A DNA stretch of 64,000 nucleotides from Micropterix aruncella (GCA_944548615.1 OX155972.1:8269719-8333718), one strand, 5' to 3'; counted from the first letter of the stretch, positions 22,586 through 33,770 are shown. Notes: a model not told the origin generated them from the sequence alone. A program made the numbers and translations.

Positions 22586-23077
22586 TATTATCTGGAGGTC
22601 GATTCGGTCTCTAAGCAGTATACATTCCCTGAAAGTCTCGGATGCACAGCCCTCCGTCCAGATATAACTCTTTACTCTCTATCTCGGAAGGTGGACCTTA
22701 TCGTAGAATTAACTGTTCCATGGGAATCAAATATCCCAAAAGACCACGAGTACAAATTAAATAAATACTATGATCTCGCAAATGCCGTCACCCGGAACGG
22801 CGTCACTGTTCACCTTCACGCGGTGGAAGTTGGCGCTCGTGGCCTGCCAGCTAAATCTTTGTTTCACCTCTTTAAAGATCTCGGTCTTTACAGAAAAATA
22901 ATCAACTCTTTCCTAAAAAAAATATCTAAAACCGCGATTTGCGCATTTCAAATTCTATGGCTTCGAAGGGGGAGTGAATGGTAAGGTGTACGCTCACATG
23001 TGGCAAGACAGCTGTCCAAAACCTACCAAAGCCGGTCGTTAGTCTGGAATCCACTGCTCACCCCCCAAAAGTGTAAA
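22586..23077 (+). pseudogene. Restriction-like endonuclease fragment of a non-LTR element, copy 1
   Basis: The open frame from 22586 reads ..LGCTALRPDITLYSL..KVDLIVELTVPWESNIPKDHEYKLNKYYDLANAV..VEVGARGLPAKSL..ILWLRRGSEW and stops at 22984. The spacing RPD..ELTVP..KLNKY fits the PD-(D/E)XK pattern of endonucleases found at the C-terminus of R2/R4-type non-LTR retrotransposons; that family placement is inference. After one frameshift near 22970 the reading continues as KVYAHMWQDSCPKPTKAGR to about 23040. The 3' end near 23077 (GCTCACCCCCC..AAGTGTAA) is shared with the 50.4-50.9 kb copy, so both look like 5'-truncated insertions. Confidence 0.7.
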
Positions 23078-23150
23078 AAAATATTTTCATGATGGGCCCG
23101 ACTCCGGTCCATGATGGCAGCTCCGTTTGTATTTTATTTTTTATTTACAC

Positions 23151-23450
23151 ATTGGGCTCGATTGCATTTCTTCGTGAACTAAAATCGGAAATTAGTCCGT
23201 GTGAACGAGACAGGGCAGTTAGAGCGGAGTCTAAGACGACCGGTTGTCACTTTTTCGCATTAAAACTGCCAGCCAAGGTCAAATCTTACACCGCACGAAA
23301 CATGCTCGAATTTATTCGGACGAGTTAAGTTCAGCAGGTAGTATTTATCGACGATCGTTCATTTCATATTCCGCTTTAACGTATTGCTCTGTCTCGTTCG
23401 CTTGGACTAATTTTAGTTTTAGTTCACAAAGAAACGCAATCGGGCCCATT
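23151..23450. mobile_element. Long-TIR MITE (family E), copy 2
   Basis: About 300 bp, the same element as 9234-9538 but in the opposite orientation. Left end ATTGGGCTCGATTGCATTTC, right end the reverse complement of AATGGGCCCGATTGCGTTTC. The centre has the AAACTGCCAGCCAAGGTCAA block. Target duplication not resolved. Confidence 0.85.
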
Positions 23451-23489
23451 AAGGTTCAGATGGACAAATAGATGGGATTATATATCTAC

Positions 23490-23560
23490 TTATGATTTCT
23501 GTTATGTAATCAGCTTATAAAGAAATGAGATATATGTTACTAATAACTAGATTATAGTGG
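23490..23560 (+). repeat. Family F fragment
   Basis: The TTTCTGTTATGTAATCAGC / TTATAAAGAAATGAGATA block resembles the middle of the 8.1 and 28.2 kb copies. Confidence 0.45.
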
Positions 23561-23666
23561 GTGGCGCAGAGGGAACGCATGTTTTCTGAATGGATTTTAT
23601 TTCGCACGGAGAAGGGTGATGACCTAGCCGCACCACTAACAGAAATACCAAGTAATTCAGTTGTAG

Positions 23667-23816
23667 CCATGGCAACATGGACGACGGAGCGTCGTGTGTT
23701 GGCCGTCGAAACATTTTTTAGAAACGATGATTCTGTAGTTTATTCCGTCGACAGTTCAATGTTGAAAGCCGAGGATCAATTGCAGATCGCGGAGTTACCT
23801 TAAGTCTAAATATTTC
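23667..23816 (+). pseudogene. DUF4817-like N-terminus of a transposon-associated protein, frameshifted
   Basis: ATG at 23667 starts MATWTTERRVLAVETFFRND, wording typical of the DUF4817 helix-turn-helix segment found at the N-terminus of Tc/mariner-associated and other transposon proteins in arthropods (from memory of the family). Near 23742 the register changes: the other frame gives FRRQFNVESRGSIADRG, which continues the motif. So a one-base lesion breaks the frame. Nothing resembling a DDE catalytic core follows. A short remnant ELKIAIRQEIS at about 23862 may be the far end of an internally deleted copy. Not functional as it stands. Confidence 0.65.
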
Positions 23817-24700
23817 TGAGGTAACTTTAAGTGTACGCTAACAACCTCTTATTTTACAGGAACTGAAAATTGCTATTCGTCAAGAAATATCAAGAGTACA
23901 TAAATTAATTATTTTAAGTGGTTATTCAACGTGTAAATAGTTGAACAACGGCGGTATCATAACCGTCAATAATTTATACTAAAATAAATAAAATAAAAAA
24001 ATAGATTTTACTATGTGGGTACTTTACAAAATGAGTCGAAATCGATGCGCGCAAATCCCTCAAACATCAACACGTAATCAGATATATGTCTGTAAAACAC
24101 CAACTGACCTGTGATGACGATGCTCGCCTATCTGGAAGTCCCAGCACTGCTACGGACCCTCGATGTGCCTGCTGGTGGATTTCTCATGCAAGTATCTTCG
24201 AAAATGCCTCACACACGACCCACTCGACGCGGATTAGTTTTATTCTGCTTTTGCGACACGGTTTAAGAAGGCGATAAATAAAAGCGGTACAGAGTCGCGA
24301 GAGTATGCAAAACCTCTGAAAAATATATATGCTGTCGTTCTGACAGCGCGGCGGATAATTATAAAAACTAGCGGGGGTAGGCATTTTCGGACAAACGCAG
24401 TACTGGCAGCGTTCAAGTCGTTCTTCTTCTTCTTCAGAATCAACATCTGTCAATGAAGGCGAACATCCACATACACTAATCAAATGCTGGTGCAAAAGAT
24501 ACTTTGCGCGCAACCATTAAGTGTGATGCACAACTTTCAAGAGCGGTTGGAGATATGCGACCGCGAAGCAGGTAGACACTTGACTGAGATTATTTTCCAT
24601 CATTAATTTAAAAGTGCACTATTATCACTTAATTTAGCTGTAATTAAAAAAAAAATATTTTGAAAATAAAAATTTGTACCTATGCTTACGTGTAAAACAT
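23817..24700. other. Unassigned stretch with an unrecognised minus-strand frame
   Basis: The 109-codon minus frame at 24184-24513 includes an acidic run (DVDSEEEEERLERC) followed by CQYCVCPK. I do not recognise it, and it lacks other support. The rest is AT-rich. Confidence 0.35.
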
Positions 24701-24734
24701 GCGTTTTCTCTACGCCACCTTGTATTACCCCCTT

Positions 24735-24990
24735 GAGTATGATACGACCAAATCTGGTTCTGAAACAATTATCCGTTGAGTATGATACGACCAGATCTGG
24801 TTCCGCGTTTTTTTCACTTCTTTGACGTTCTCATATTTATTCATAATTATCTAATTGTTTTACAAAATGATATTTCAATATTCTATATTCGAAATTTCAA
24901 TGCAATCATTGTGCAGTTGTTCTTTTTATGATTGGTGTAGTAGTTTCGTAGTTATAGTACTTTAAGGTCGATGTCGCTGAAAATCCTGCA
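24735..24990 (+). repeat. Dispersed repeat family G with a 44-bp tandem duplication
   Basis: GAGTATGATACGACCA.ATC / TGGTTC occurs twice, about 44 bp apart (24735-24803). Downstream blocks TGTTTTACAAAATGATATTTC, AATTTCAATGCAATCATTGT and GTTCTTTTTATGATT recur at 33590-33770 (plus), 35900-36060 (minus) and 52655-52730 (minus). Confidence 0.65.
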
Positions 24991-26207
24991 AAAGAGACAG
25001 ATGCATCCATGAAAATACCCATTTACTCCAAGGGTTACCATTGGTTACATTAATATTATATTTTAATCAATCAGGCTATTATAAAATACCCATTCATTAT
25101 CAATGTTATTGTCCCTCAGTGAGGACAGAAATGTGTAAAAAGGGACCTGAGTTCTGTTGTGTTAAATATTTTAACGCTATTCCACAAATATCAAATCAAT
25201 GCAACAACCAGGATTCAAACAGACATTAAAGCACTGGAAAAATAAATGCTATTACAGCGTGAATGACTTTTTAAACGATAATGACAAATAAATAATATAA
25301 CATATTTTTTTTGTAATTCTCCAACATTTTAAACTTTAAACATTTATACTTAATTCTAGCTCTAAATCTGAAAACCGTAGATAGCCTAATAATTCCAGTT
25401 TGTCATTTTAATTTAAAAACAAACTGACATTTGTGTTATATGTAGTAATGGAAATTGACTAAATTTGTAGATAATATTATTATTTTGGTAATACCTATGT
25501 CTAAAACGTAATACTTTTCGGATTTGTTTTCCTTCAACTGCGAAGTAAACATATATTTAATTGTAGAAAAATACATATTGTACGCCTGATTGGTAAACTA
25601 TATAGCACATATAATAGTGCCTATCCATTTTGTACGATCTACTTACAGTTCACAATAAAGAATAATAATAATAATTATTATTATTATATGTTTATAGCCT
25701 AATAATTTTCTGATAGTTTTGCCAGACTATGCTACCAGCACAACATGCATGCCGCTGGCGTAGAAAGTTTTCCAATACGTATTATGGCTTTAAGCAATCT
25801 TACCGTACAAAATCAATGATGACAATTTTGGAAAATGTTTCCATAATCCAATTATTTATTCGAAGATTTCGCAATGCAATCCAAATTCGCTTGCTAGACT
25901 TTGTACGGGGGATGGGGCAGGGCGCAGCATTTACTCTATTTATTCTTAACTCTTTGGCCGATACGCATCCTAATCGAATACGACCCCTACTCTATCTACT
26001 TGGACATTTCCACAGCGATACGGATGTGCCTTCTTGTACATATTTGTATGAATATTATACAATATGTGGATACATGTTACAAACGGGCTTGTAAGAATTT
26101 TAATAGAGTTTATTAAACTGTAAATGCCCAGGCGTGGTAGTTGATGACTTCTTCTTTTTCAATGTTATTGTCCCTCATACAAACTGACATTATATAAGAT
26201 AACCAGG
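24991..26207. other. AT-rich stretch, no supported gene
   Basis: It includes a self-complementary (AAT)n-(ATT)n tract at about 25660-25690. The 121-codon frame at 25729-26094 has no recognisable domain, and no splice or codon-use evidence supports it. Confidence 0.4.
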
Positions 26208-26270
26208 CTAATCACCCAGCGGGTGATTAGCGGAGGAGTCTGGAAACAATACTGTTTCCAGACTCCTCCG
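26208..26270. repeat. Two abutting perfect hairpins
   Basis: Hairpin 1 (26208-26230) has 10-bp arms CTAATCACCC / GGGTGATTAG and a 3-nt loop. Hairpin 2 (26231-26270) has 18-bp perfect arms (CGGAGGAGTCTGGAAACA and its complement) and a 4-nt loop ATAC. They touch with no spacer. The right arm of hairpin 2 is normal family A sequence; the left arm is its inverted copy. Confidence 0.9.
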
Positions 26271-26480
26271 GCTGTCAAACGGAGAACACAATCGATTGGC
26301 TGACGCCGTGCGGTGCGCAAACTGTCCAGGAGCACCCGAAGGTTGACTTCTAGGGGAAACTGGCCCGCAGGCCAGAGTCCTATCCAGACTCACACTTCTC
26401 CATGGAGGCCGTCGGATGGGTGTTCGTTGACCCGTGCGTTTGGCCGACCCTACACATGGGTCTAAGCGGCCTAACTGCAA
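26271..26480 (+). repeat. Family A 3' half
   Basis: ACACAATCGATTGGCTGACG, GCGGTGCGCA.ACTGTCCAGG, TAGGGGAAACTGG and GGAGGCCGTCGGATGGGTGT match 43830-44000 in order. The overlapping frames on both strands are incidental to this GC-rich repeat. Confidence 0.75.
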
Positions 26481-26821
26481 CAGGGCCATTGCTCCCCAGA
26501 CAGACAGATACACAGACGCGCGATCACAATATTTTCCCTTATCGTCGGTTGGTGGGCCGGGAAAGTAAAAGGGTGAGCAAAAGAGAGCGCTTGCAGCCGG
26601 CAAATAAGGAGCTGTGAGTGATCCGATCCGTAAAAAATTACAAGCATATGCATTATTTAAAAAAAACTAACCAAGAAGTTTTTGTTACAAAAATGTTTAT
26701 CTGGCACAGACTTTTAAAATTTTATATTCACAATCGACTACTTAAATGTGTGCTATTTTTTTGATATTTTTATTTTAACCTTATTTTCATAATTTCATTT
26801 TATAGACAATTTATTTACTGA
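26481..26821. other. Unassigned stretch
   Basis: No gene or repeat recognised; AT-rich from 26640. Confidence 0.35.
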
Positions 26822-28150
26822 TTGTGTAATATAATTAAGAAGTAATGTAAGTTTGTATGTTGGGCTAATCTCCGAAACTACTCATCCGTTTTGATAAATA
26901 CTTTTACTAATACATACAAATCTCCATTATCGATGAGTGCTATTAGTCCAAGCTTTGGGGGTTTTCTCAGGAAAAAAACGGAAGTATTTTTCTCAACGGT
27001 TTCATACGTATTTTTGGACGCTGAATCCTATTTTCAATTTTGCAACCTCGCCAGAGGCATAGTAAAATAACAATAGTAGGACATGTCGAGCCCGTTTTCG
27101 AAATAAGTACCTACGCTTCGCCGAACTATCAGGGTTGCCATAACAAATACACAATTGACAAGTTGTGATCCCATTACAGCAGAAATGCTATTCCTTATAA
27201 TTATAATGTACATTTATGTATTTTTAGTTTAAAGATCAAGAGTCGGTTCCCAAAATTGTACTGTAACAGAATATATGAGTTAGTGCTGACTTTAAGTGAC
27301 AGCATTCATCACTTGTTGCATGTGTTCGAAATATCTACATTTTAGTAAGTTAAATAAGGTGCCTAACAAATACGCATCTACCTACCTACATACGCACTTA
27401 CATACCTATGCACCTACTTACCTAAGCACATACGAACATACACACACACAGCACGCAAATGAACAATAATCGTTACCTCGTAAATGTAATTCCGTAACGT
27501 AAATATAAAAACTCGTAAATGTAATATCTGATAGGTTGCATTACAGTCTGTACAGAAAACATTGCACTTTTGTTTACTTAGCTGTCGCGCGGCAGCCCTG
27601 ACTGGCTAGTACCAAGGCGCCCGATAATCTATGTAGTGGTAGCGTACGGACAATAGACGCTTGTATGAGTGCGATATCGGTGCGTACTATAGATATGTTA
27701 TACTGTTCTGGTTTTACTAAGCAGAGGTGAGCTAACATCAGCTAACTAATCGCGAAAAACCGCAAAAAATTGCATTTCATTTAGTTTTCGCTTATAATTC
27801 ACGAATAGAGCATTTCTTGATAACGACTATTTAAAATAAAATTAGAGTAGATAAAATTTCCCACAATTTATACATGTGGACTTAATTCCTCCGATGTACC
27901 AAACCGCCTCTAAAGCGCGCTCAGAAATGGTTTTTGACACTTAGAGAAAAACGCACAAAATGGCATTTTGAAAGTGCGAACAGTGAGGAACAAGACGCGT
28001 ATCTACAAGATAAGTAGAGTGCATCTGAGGGGGAACGTTTGCACTACATATCTAAACGTAGCTCCTTAAAAGGCAAATAAACGCTACCCTACTTAAATTA
28101 ACAAATCGATTCGAAACTTTACGCAAAGCGAATCCGCGGGCAACAGCTAG
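26822..28150 (+). mobile_element. Non-autonomous Helitron, decayed 5' end
   Basis: The 3' end is clear: ...GCGAATCCGCGGGCAACAG then CTAG at 28147-28150 followed by T, the CTRR|T terminus expected of Helitrons, with a short GC stem just upstream. The 5' region (about 26822-26900) resembles the common lepidopteran Helitron start (TAATAT..TTAAGAAG..AAGTTTGTATGT, then GGCTAATCTCCGAAACTACT), but the initial TC is not clean. The interior (27.1-28.1 kb) contains a tetranucleotide-rich run (CTAC/ACAT words, 27370-27450) and no helicase. Confidence 0.65.
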
Positions 28151-28164
28151 TATTTAAATACAGT

Positions 28165-28385
28165 TTTCAGTTTTTAATTTGCCATACAGGTTTCAATACA
28201 TAATAATTAGTCATTTCAACTTTAAATATAGTAATACATGGCATTTTATTTCTCCCATAATATTTATGGAATTTAATCAGCCTATATAAAAAAATGCGAT
28301 AGATGGCACTAATAATTGTATATTGTTATCATTGTTTAAATTATTAAGTTTAAATGATAAATTAGTCCATTATATAAAACCATTT
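28165..28385 (+). repeat. Dispersed repeat family F, copy 2
   Basis: Same ordered blocks as 8071-8290 (CATACAGGTTTCAAT, TAATAATTAG, ATGGCATTTTA, TTTAATCAGCCTATATAAA, TTGTTATCATTG). It begins just after the Helitron 3' end. Confidence 0.6.
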
Positions 28386-29095
28386 AATAATAATAATAAT
28401 AATGCTTTATTTAGGAAAAGGTAGTATAAAAATTATGTCTTAAAAACTACCCAACTAGGTTAATGCCCGTACTAGGGTAGATTCTTTTCTATTAAATTAA
28501 GATGCGCACGTAATTTTATACTGCAATTAAGAAAGAACTATGGTAATATTTTACATGGTTATATAATATTAAACATTATACATATTATTCTCATTTATAC
28601 ATAAATATAAACATTTACCTACTTGTATTATTCACATAAATGTGCATTTACATACACGTATTTATTAGTAATATATAATTGCAATATTAAATTAAATTGA
28701 TAACGTCGTTTTAAACGAGGATATGTGTAATAATTTCAGCTACCTTTTCCCTGCAGGTCTCAAACATCCACAAAGTAAGTTTTCCCGTTTTCATATGTAA
28801 GCTTTTGCATTGTTTTAACTTATCCTGAAAGTAATTGTGGAGTTTAGGAGCTACACAACTAAAGTGCCTTTGCGCAAATTTAGTTTTGGTTTGTTTTAAT
28901 TAGATGTTTTTCTGACGCGCAACCTCTAGTTAGAATGTTGTGGTCAGTGATGTTGTGTGTGTGCGGATTGTTGAGATAATAAAGTAGGGTTACTTTTGCA
29001 TAAATCTGTATAAAGTCCAAAAGTCTCAGCTCTTTTAATAGTTCGTTTGTTGGATATCGATGTGGCTTTCTGGACATGACCCTCAGGAGAGCTTT
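28386..29095 (-). mobile_element. 5'-truncated Jockey/CR1-like non-LTR copy
   Basis: The minus-strand frame 28880-29095 reads ALLRVMSRKPHRYPTNELLKELRLLDFIQIYAKVTLLYYL, the C-terminal segment of a Jockey/CR1-type RT protein. About 490 bp of 3' UTR follows, ending at 28386 in an (ATT)n tail (seen as AAT repeats on the plus strand, 28386-28404). Only the extreme C-terminus survives, so nothing is functional. Confidence 0.75.
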
Positions 29096-29589
29096 GTGCG
29101 CTCATTCATTATCAATTTAATATAGAAGGCCAAATAAATGTCTACTAGTTCGGCCGTCAATGCTATTAGCACCACCTGCATATTGCCGTTTCGGATAAGT
29201 TGCCAAATCGTACTATGAAGTTGAGCAATCGAATACATATACAAACAATGGTAGTATACATATATGCTAGTGCATCTTTTAGTTTCGTGTCTTGCCACAA
29301 CAGACGCATAGTTCTATAAGTCGGAACCAAAACCTCTCTACGTGTGTGCGTGTGATAACGCTAAATTGCCCTCAAAGTAAACATAATAATGGAATTCCCC
29401 TTGAGGAGCGACGCACACTTAAAGGAATTTCTAATTGAACCACATACCGGAAGTTAGGGTAAAAGGGAGGCAATAAAACACTGAGACAATGGAAGCAGTG
29501 TAGAAAACAATTATATGTTTTAATGTTCTATGCCCAAGCGATTATTTCATGAGAGGCACCAGGAAACACTTCTTCCAATCCCTCTACTA
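29096..29589. other. Unassigned stretch
   Basis: No gene or repeat copy recognised; the short minus frame at 29083-29298 has no domain. Confidence 0.35.
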
Positions 29590-29760
29590 TTTTTACACGA
29601 CTGCCCAACAAAAAAGGAGTGTTATGTGTTCAGGGTTCATCTATGTATGTTTTCCGATTCTCTATTCCACCATAACTTCTAAAAGCTTGAACGCATTTAG
29701 AAATATGTGGTGTTGTTAGAATCGATACGTCATCGCAAGTGTCATACTTTATTAATCTAA
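29590..29760 (+). repeat. Dispersed repeat family D, copy 2
   Basis: CACGACTGCCCAACAAAAAA, GTGTTCAGGGTTCATCTATG, TATTCCACCATAACTTCTAA and a GTGTCATAC end, as in copy 1 at 6.7 kb. Confidence 0.75.
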
Positions 29761-30182
29761 ATATCCATCGATATATTATTAGCTAGATATGCCCTCAGAT
29801 GAAAATTAGTTGGCTCCACATACCCTTTGCTCGTAAATAAAAGGACAGAGAGAGCAATAAATTGAACAATATGCGAGAAAATAGCGCGCTAATAAGCTTC
29901 GTGGCAGCTCTCACGCCGGAAACGGTCGGCGGTCTGCCAGCGGGCTGGAACCAAACTACTACTGGCCGGCTTTCAATAGTGGTTTTACAATGGTAATTTT
30001 CAATTATTTTTCATGGACATATTCAGATATTTTTTCATGGACCCCACTTACAACTTGTGAACCCCATTTTTTTCACGCCAACTTAGACCCCCGTTGAGGC
30101 TCCCGTGAACCCCTGGGGGTCCACCTGGACCACTTTGGAAATCACTGGTCTAAATAAATTGTATATGTTGTCGTTTTTAATA
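29761..30182. other. Unassigned stretch
   Basis: No supported feature. Confidence 0.35.
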
Positions 30183-30354
30183 GTAGATTGTATCACAAGG
30201 GAGCAAAATAATTTTTTTACGGCGAGGGCGCTTTTTTGAATCCAGAGCAAAGTGAGGGATTCTTTAGTAGAATCCTGAACGCAGCGAGGGATTCAAAAAA
30301 GTGCCCGAGCCAAAAATATTTTGCGCCCGAGTGATACACTCTACTTTTCATCAC
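30183..30354. mobile_element. Small palindromic (foldback) element
   Basis: About 172 bp that folds on itself. The outer arm GTAGATTGTATCAC.AGGGAG..GGCGAGGGCGCTTTTTTGAATCC pairs with the right arm GGGATTCAAAAAAGTGCCCG..GAGTGATACACTCTAC. Two short inner copies of GGATTCTTTAGTAGAATCC-type sequence sit at the centre. No target duplication identified and no coding sequence. Confidence 0.75.
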
Positions 30355-30496
30355 CCAGAGATGAGAACATTTCATTGGTTTTTTTTATTCAGCCGGCGGC
30401 GCGACTAGGCGCCGTCATACCAGCCAGTCTTTATTCAAACAATATTTGCGTTCGATTTCTTCGGCGCTGAAGACTAAGATGTTCCGAATTCAAAAA

Positions 30497-30560
30497 GTGC
30501 GCCGCAAAGATAAATTTCGGCGCACATATTCAAAAAATGAGCCGCAAATATAATTGCGGC
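30497..30560. repeat. Two GC-rich hairpins
   Basis: GTGCGCCG / CGGCGCAC (30497-30525) and GCCGCAA / TTGCGGC (30541-30560), separated by an AT-rich linker of about 15 bp. They form part of a diverged inverted-repeat region at 30.36-30.64 kb. Confidence 0.7.
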
Positions 30561-30904
30561 GCGCTTATAAAGTTTCTTATAGAAAACACCACTTTTGGGC
30601 GCACTTAAAGGCGAACCAAGTCGTCCTTTTCGAATAGATGGGATGAAAACAATAATATTCTAGGCTACGAAATAATTGTCCTGAATGAAAACGATAGATC
30701 CCGTGTATGTAAATGGACTTTGCAATTTTAAGTATCTCATACGATTAATATAAATTATGTTGTGTGAGTCTTCAGGAACTTTCGGTATCGATTTTTAGAG
30801 TTATTTTATTCTTAAGCGGCTATCTACTATATTGGTTTCGTAATTACTCTTTTTGATCCTTGGACTTTAAAATTATTTTTTTTAATGCTAAGGCCTGTAT
30901 CTAA

Positions 30905-30985
30905 ATTATGTTTTTTTTGTAGTAGTCCTTTGTCATAAAAAAGATACAAATTACATGTCACAGTTCCCCACTAAGGCTAGTGCCT
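30905..30985 (+). repeat. Dispersed repeat I, copy 1
   Basis: Blocks GTAGTAGTC, CATAAAA.A.ATACAAATTA, CATGTCA and ACTAAGGCTAGTGCC match 34220-34300 in the same orientation. A T-run precedes both, so they may be reverse-oriented retroelement 3' ends. Confidence 0.6.
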
Positions 30986-31059
30986 TTTCAGTTGGTAACT
31001 AACAATAATGTGTTCATATCTGGCTTATGTTATCTATTACCTATTACACTAATATTAAC

Positions 31060-31680
31060 TATTATAACTTTTTACGTTAAGTAGATGCATTGACTTCCTA
31101 ACGTTACCTAAACCATCCTATATTAACTGGCTGAATATACACTTATAAATATTTACATCAAATAAATGATTTTCCACTAAATTATTATACCTACTTCCTA
31201 ACCTAACCTATCCTAAGATAACCTAACCTATATTAATTATCTTGGTTTACACTAAATATGTGTAAGTACTTACTTTGTTAACAATTAAAATAATAAATGA
31301 TTACACTAATAAAATGATTTACACTAGATATATAGATATGATATACTTATGCCCTAACGTAACCTAACTTATCTTAACTAGCTTGGTTTACCCTAATTAT
31401 ATGCACTTATTTATACATATTTATGTCAATGCTAATTTGGCCTAATATAATTTTTACTTGGTATAGTTATAGTAATGCTTTTATATATTTATGCTAATTT
31501 ATACTAATAGAGTTTTTAATTTCTCCGTTATAGTATGTATATTATATAATATTTAAATTATTTTAATTAGCTCGCATGGGTAAGTCATTATTTAGGTTGC
31601 TTAGTTTAAGTTTCAATGTTTCCTTGAGTAAGTATTTGCTGATGTAAGTATTTCCTTTAAGTAAGTATTTGCTGAGTTGT
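31060..31680. repeat. AT-rich degenerate tandem region with CCTAA words
   Basis: Loosely repeated blocks around CCTAACCTAACCTA..TTAACT.GCTTGGTTTAC.CTAA occur near 31094, 31196 and 31353. A second local duplication of TAAGTATTTGCTGA lies at 31625-31680. CCTAA words occur only two or three in a row. Confidence 0.5.
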
Positions 31681-31689
31681 CTAATTTTA

Positions 31690-33580
31690 TATAAAAGTGA
31701 TTGATTAATTTTGGAACAATGAATTCAAGAGTTCTATCGCGTAATAATTGTTTTGCTTGTTATATATCAAATACCCCTTTTCACGTAGCCAAGTTCTGTG
31801 TACATGATCGGTAGGTATTCGTAACGAACCGTTTTCGTTGTTGTCAAACAGAATCTTATACCATACGGTAGAAACATGTAGGCAAGACATTACTAGAGGA
31901 GTAGAGTTCTATGTAATTATTGTGCTTACCTACATTGTCTTACTAACGTCTAAACAATTATGTATAAGGTTTGAAAACAATGCACTTGATTTGATTTGGT
32001 TACATACGAGATAAAATAGCACGATGTCGTTATAACTCCCTGGCGTAGCGAGTTCGCCCGTAGCAATGACACCCCTCACTGTTAGTGTTATGGTAGTGTT
32101 TGTATAATAGTAGATTTTTTTAAACCCCCTTGATGCAACAACTCGGGAAATGTTTTCACATAGTGTAGATAGAGCTGTGAGATCACATAGAGCAGTGTAG
32201 ATAAGCAACCTTCTCTTCCGCTTAGGATAATCATCATCCCTGACAGCTGATTCTCGCTCATTGTTCCGTTAATTGTTCGTTTAACCTGTATTTTATATGA
32301 CAAATGGATGTAATACGGCGTTCGTCGTTACTGTTCACGCGTCTCCCCCCTGAGTAGGGTACAGTGGGGTGCCTTTAGCCAGGGGCTTGTTTATCTGGGC
32401 CGGGAGTGACGAACGACAGCTTGACTTCCCCTTGACTGATTATCCTTCACCTTTGTTTGCATTTCATATGGGATCATACCGCGCGAATATGCGATTAAAG
32501 GTCGACGGTTGGTTCAAATATATCCACCAAATGATGGAGTTTTTAATTCAAACGGGGAATAGGATAACGCTTTATATTTTAACGAGTTTAGTGAAGGTAT
32601 ATGAAAGAGTGTAAAATAAGCTGAAAGAGTACATAGGTGCATGCAGAATAAGTTGCGCTCCAAGAAAAGCACGTAAAGTTATAAAATCGATAGTGCTGTC
32701 GGGGTTTTGGCAATTAGGATTTTTTTATTGAATAAGAAAAATAAAAAAAAATATTTTTGTGACCTATTTAACGGGTAGAATCACCTGGTAAAGTTTTGTG
32801 CGCAATTTAAATTCCACGGTGTATAAAATGATTATTTTTTATTGAGAAATTGACGAAAATATATTGGCATAGACTTAGAAAATACCGTTTGTAAAAAATA
32901 CCGAAATTTGCACGGCTTTCGATTCGATTTCAATTTTATACAATCCTGGAGTTTGCAGTGGTATTTCATCTTTTACAGGCTTCAGAGATCGAGCTATATT
33001 TTAGATCGTTTTATCTCTATTACGCCTTTTCCTAAAATATTTTCAATGCCCATTGCCTAACGCAGGACATAAAACAAGATAAAGTGAGTGTTGTGTGCAC
33101 GGCGGATTTTCAAAATTCACGCGCGCCGAATCCGTTGCCATACCATAGTTTTAAAGCGGGCTACTCACGTCACGTGCAAGCCGCAGGGGCAATCTATAAC
33201 GCACGGCAGTCAGGGCAATATCGGATTGTCTCTCCACACATGTCTGCCATTCAGTGTAAGAGTAGAAGTCAAGCTAAACACTGGTGTTGAGAATGGCACT
33301 AGTATTATCGAAACCTCAATAGATCGGTAAAGCCCTGGCTCTTTCTGTGGTGCTGCCGCAAAAAAGGAAAAGGAGAAACTAGGTGAAGAAGTGACTACAG
33401 AAAAGAAGTGAGTTTTAGCATATGCATTTTATGAAGGAATTGGAAGGGAGATGATATTAAAAACTTTTTACGAATGGATATTGCTACTTTTAATGAGCTT
33501 CTTACAATGGTATTCTATTTATAGAAAAAAATTACATTTATGCCGAATGCCTATGTGTTGAAGAACGACCCTCCAATGTG
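31690..33580. other. Long stretch with no supported gene
   Basis: Minus frames at 31705-31890 (SCLHVSTVWYKILFDNN..IPTDHVHRTWLREKGYLIYN) and 31930-32208 have protein-like wording, but I cannot assign them and they could be transposon debris. Plus frames near 32369 and 33084 have no domain. No RNA gene seen. Confidence 0.35.
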
Positions 33581-33589
33581 TAACGTCCC

Positions 33590-33770
33590 GCTCGGGACGA
33601 TCGCCTATCTACGGCAAAATGTCTAATGGGCAGTTAAAAAAAATCATATTCAATGCGATCATTTTACAGTTCTTCTTTTTATGATCCGTATAGTGGTTTA
33701 TAACTTATGGACGTTTTTCTCAAGGTCGTCGATTCACGCCGATTTCACGCTCGACGGTTTCACGTTCGAA
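33590..33770 (+). repeat. Family G, copy 2
   Basis: CATATTCAATGCGATCATTTT, AGTTCTTCTTTTTATGATCC and TATGGACGTTTTTCTCAAGG follow the order of the 24.8 kb copy. Confidence 0.55.

Noticed and set aside
24184..24513. 109-codon minus frame with acidic run and Cys pairs, considered as a transposase C-terminal zinc domain
   Set aside because: The Cys spacing does not fit a known transposase zinc motif, and no DDE-type region is nearby.
25729..26094. 121-codon plus frame
   Set aside because: No recognisable domain, no neighbouring exon signals, and a second overlapping frame of similar quality.
31196..31235. CCTAACCTAACCTA considered as interstitial telomere repeat
   Set aside because: Only two to three units in a degenerate AT-rich context.
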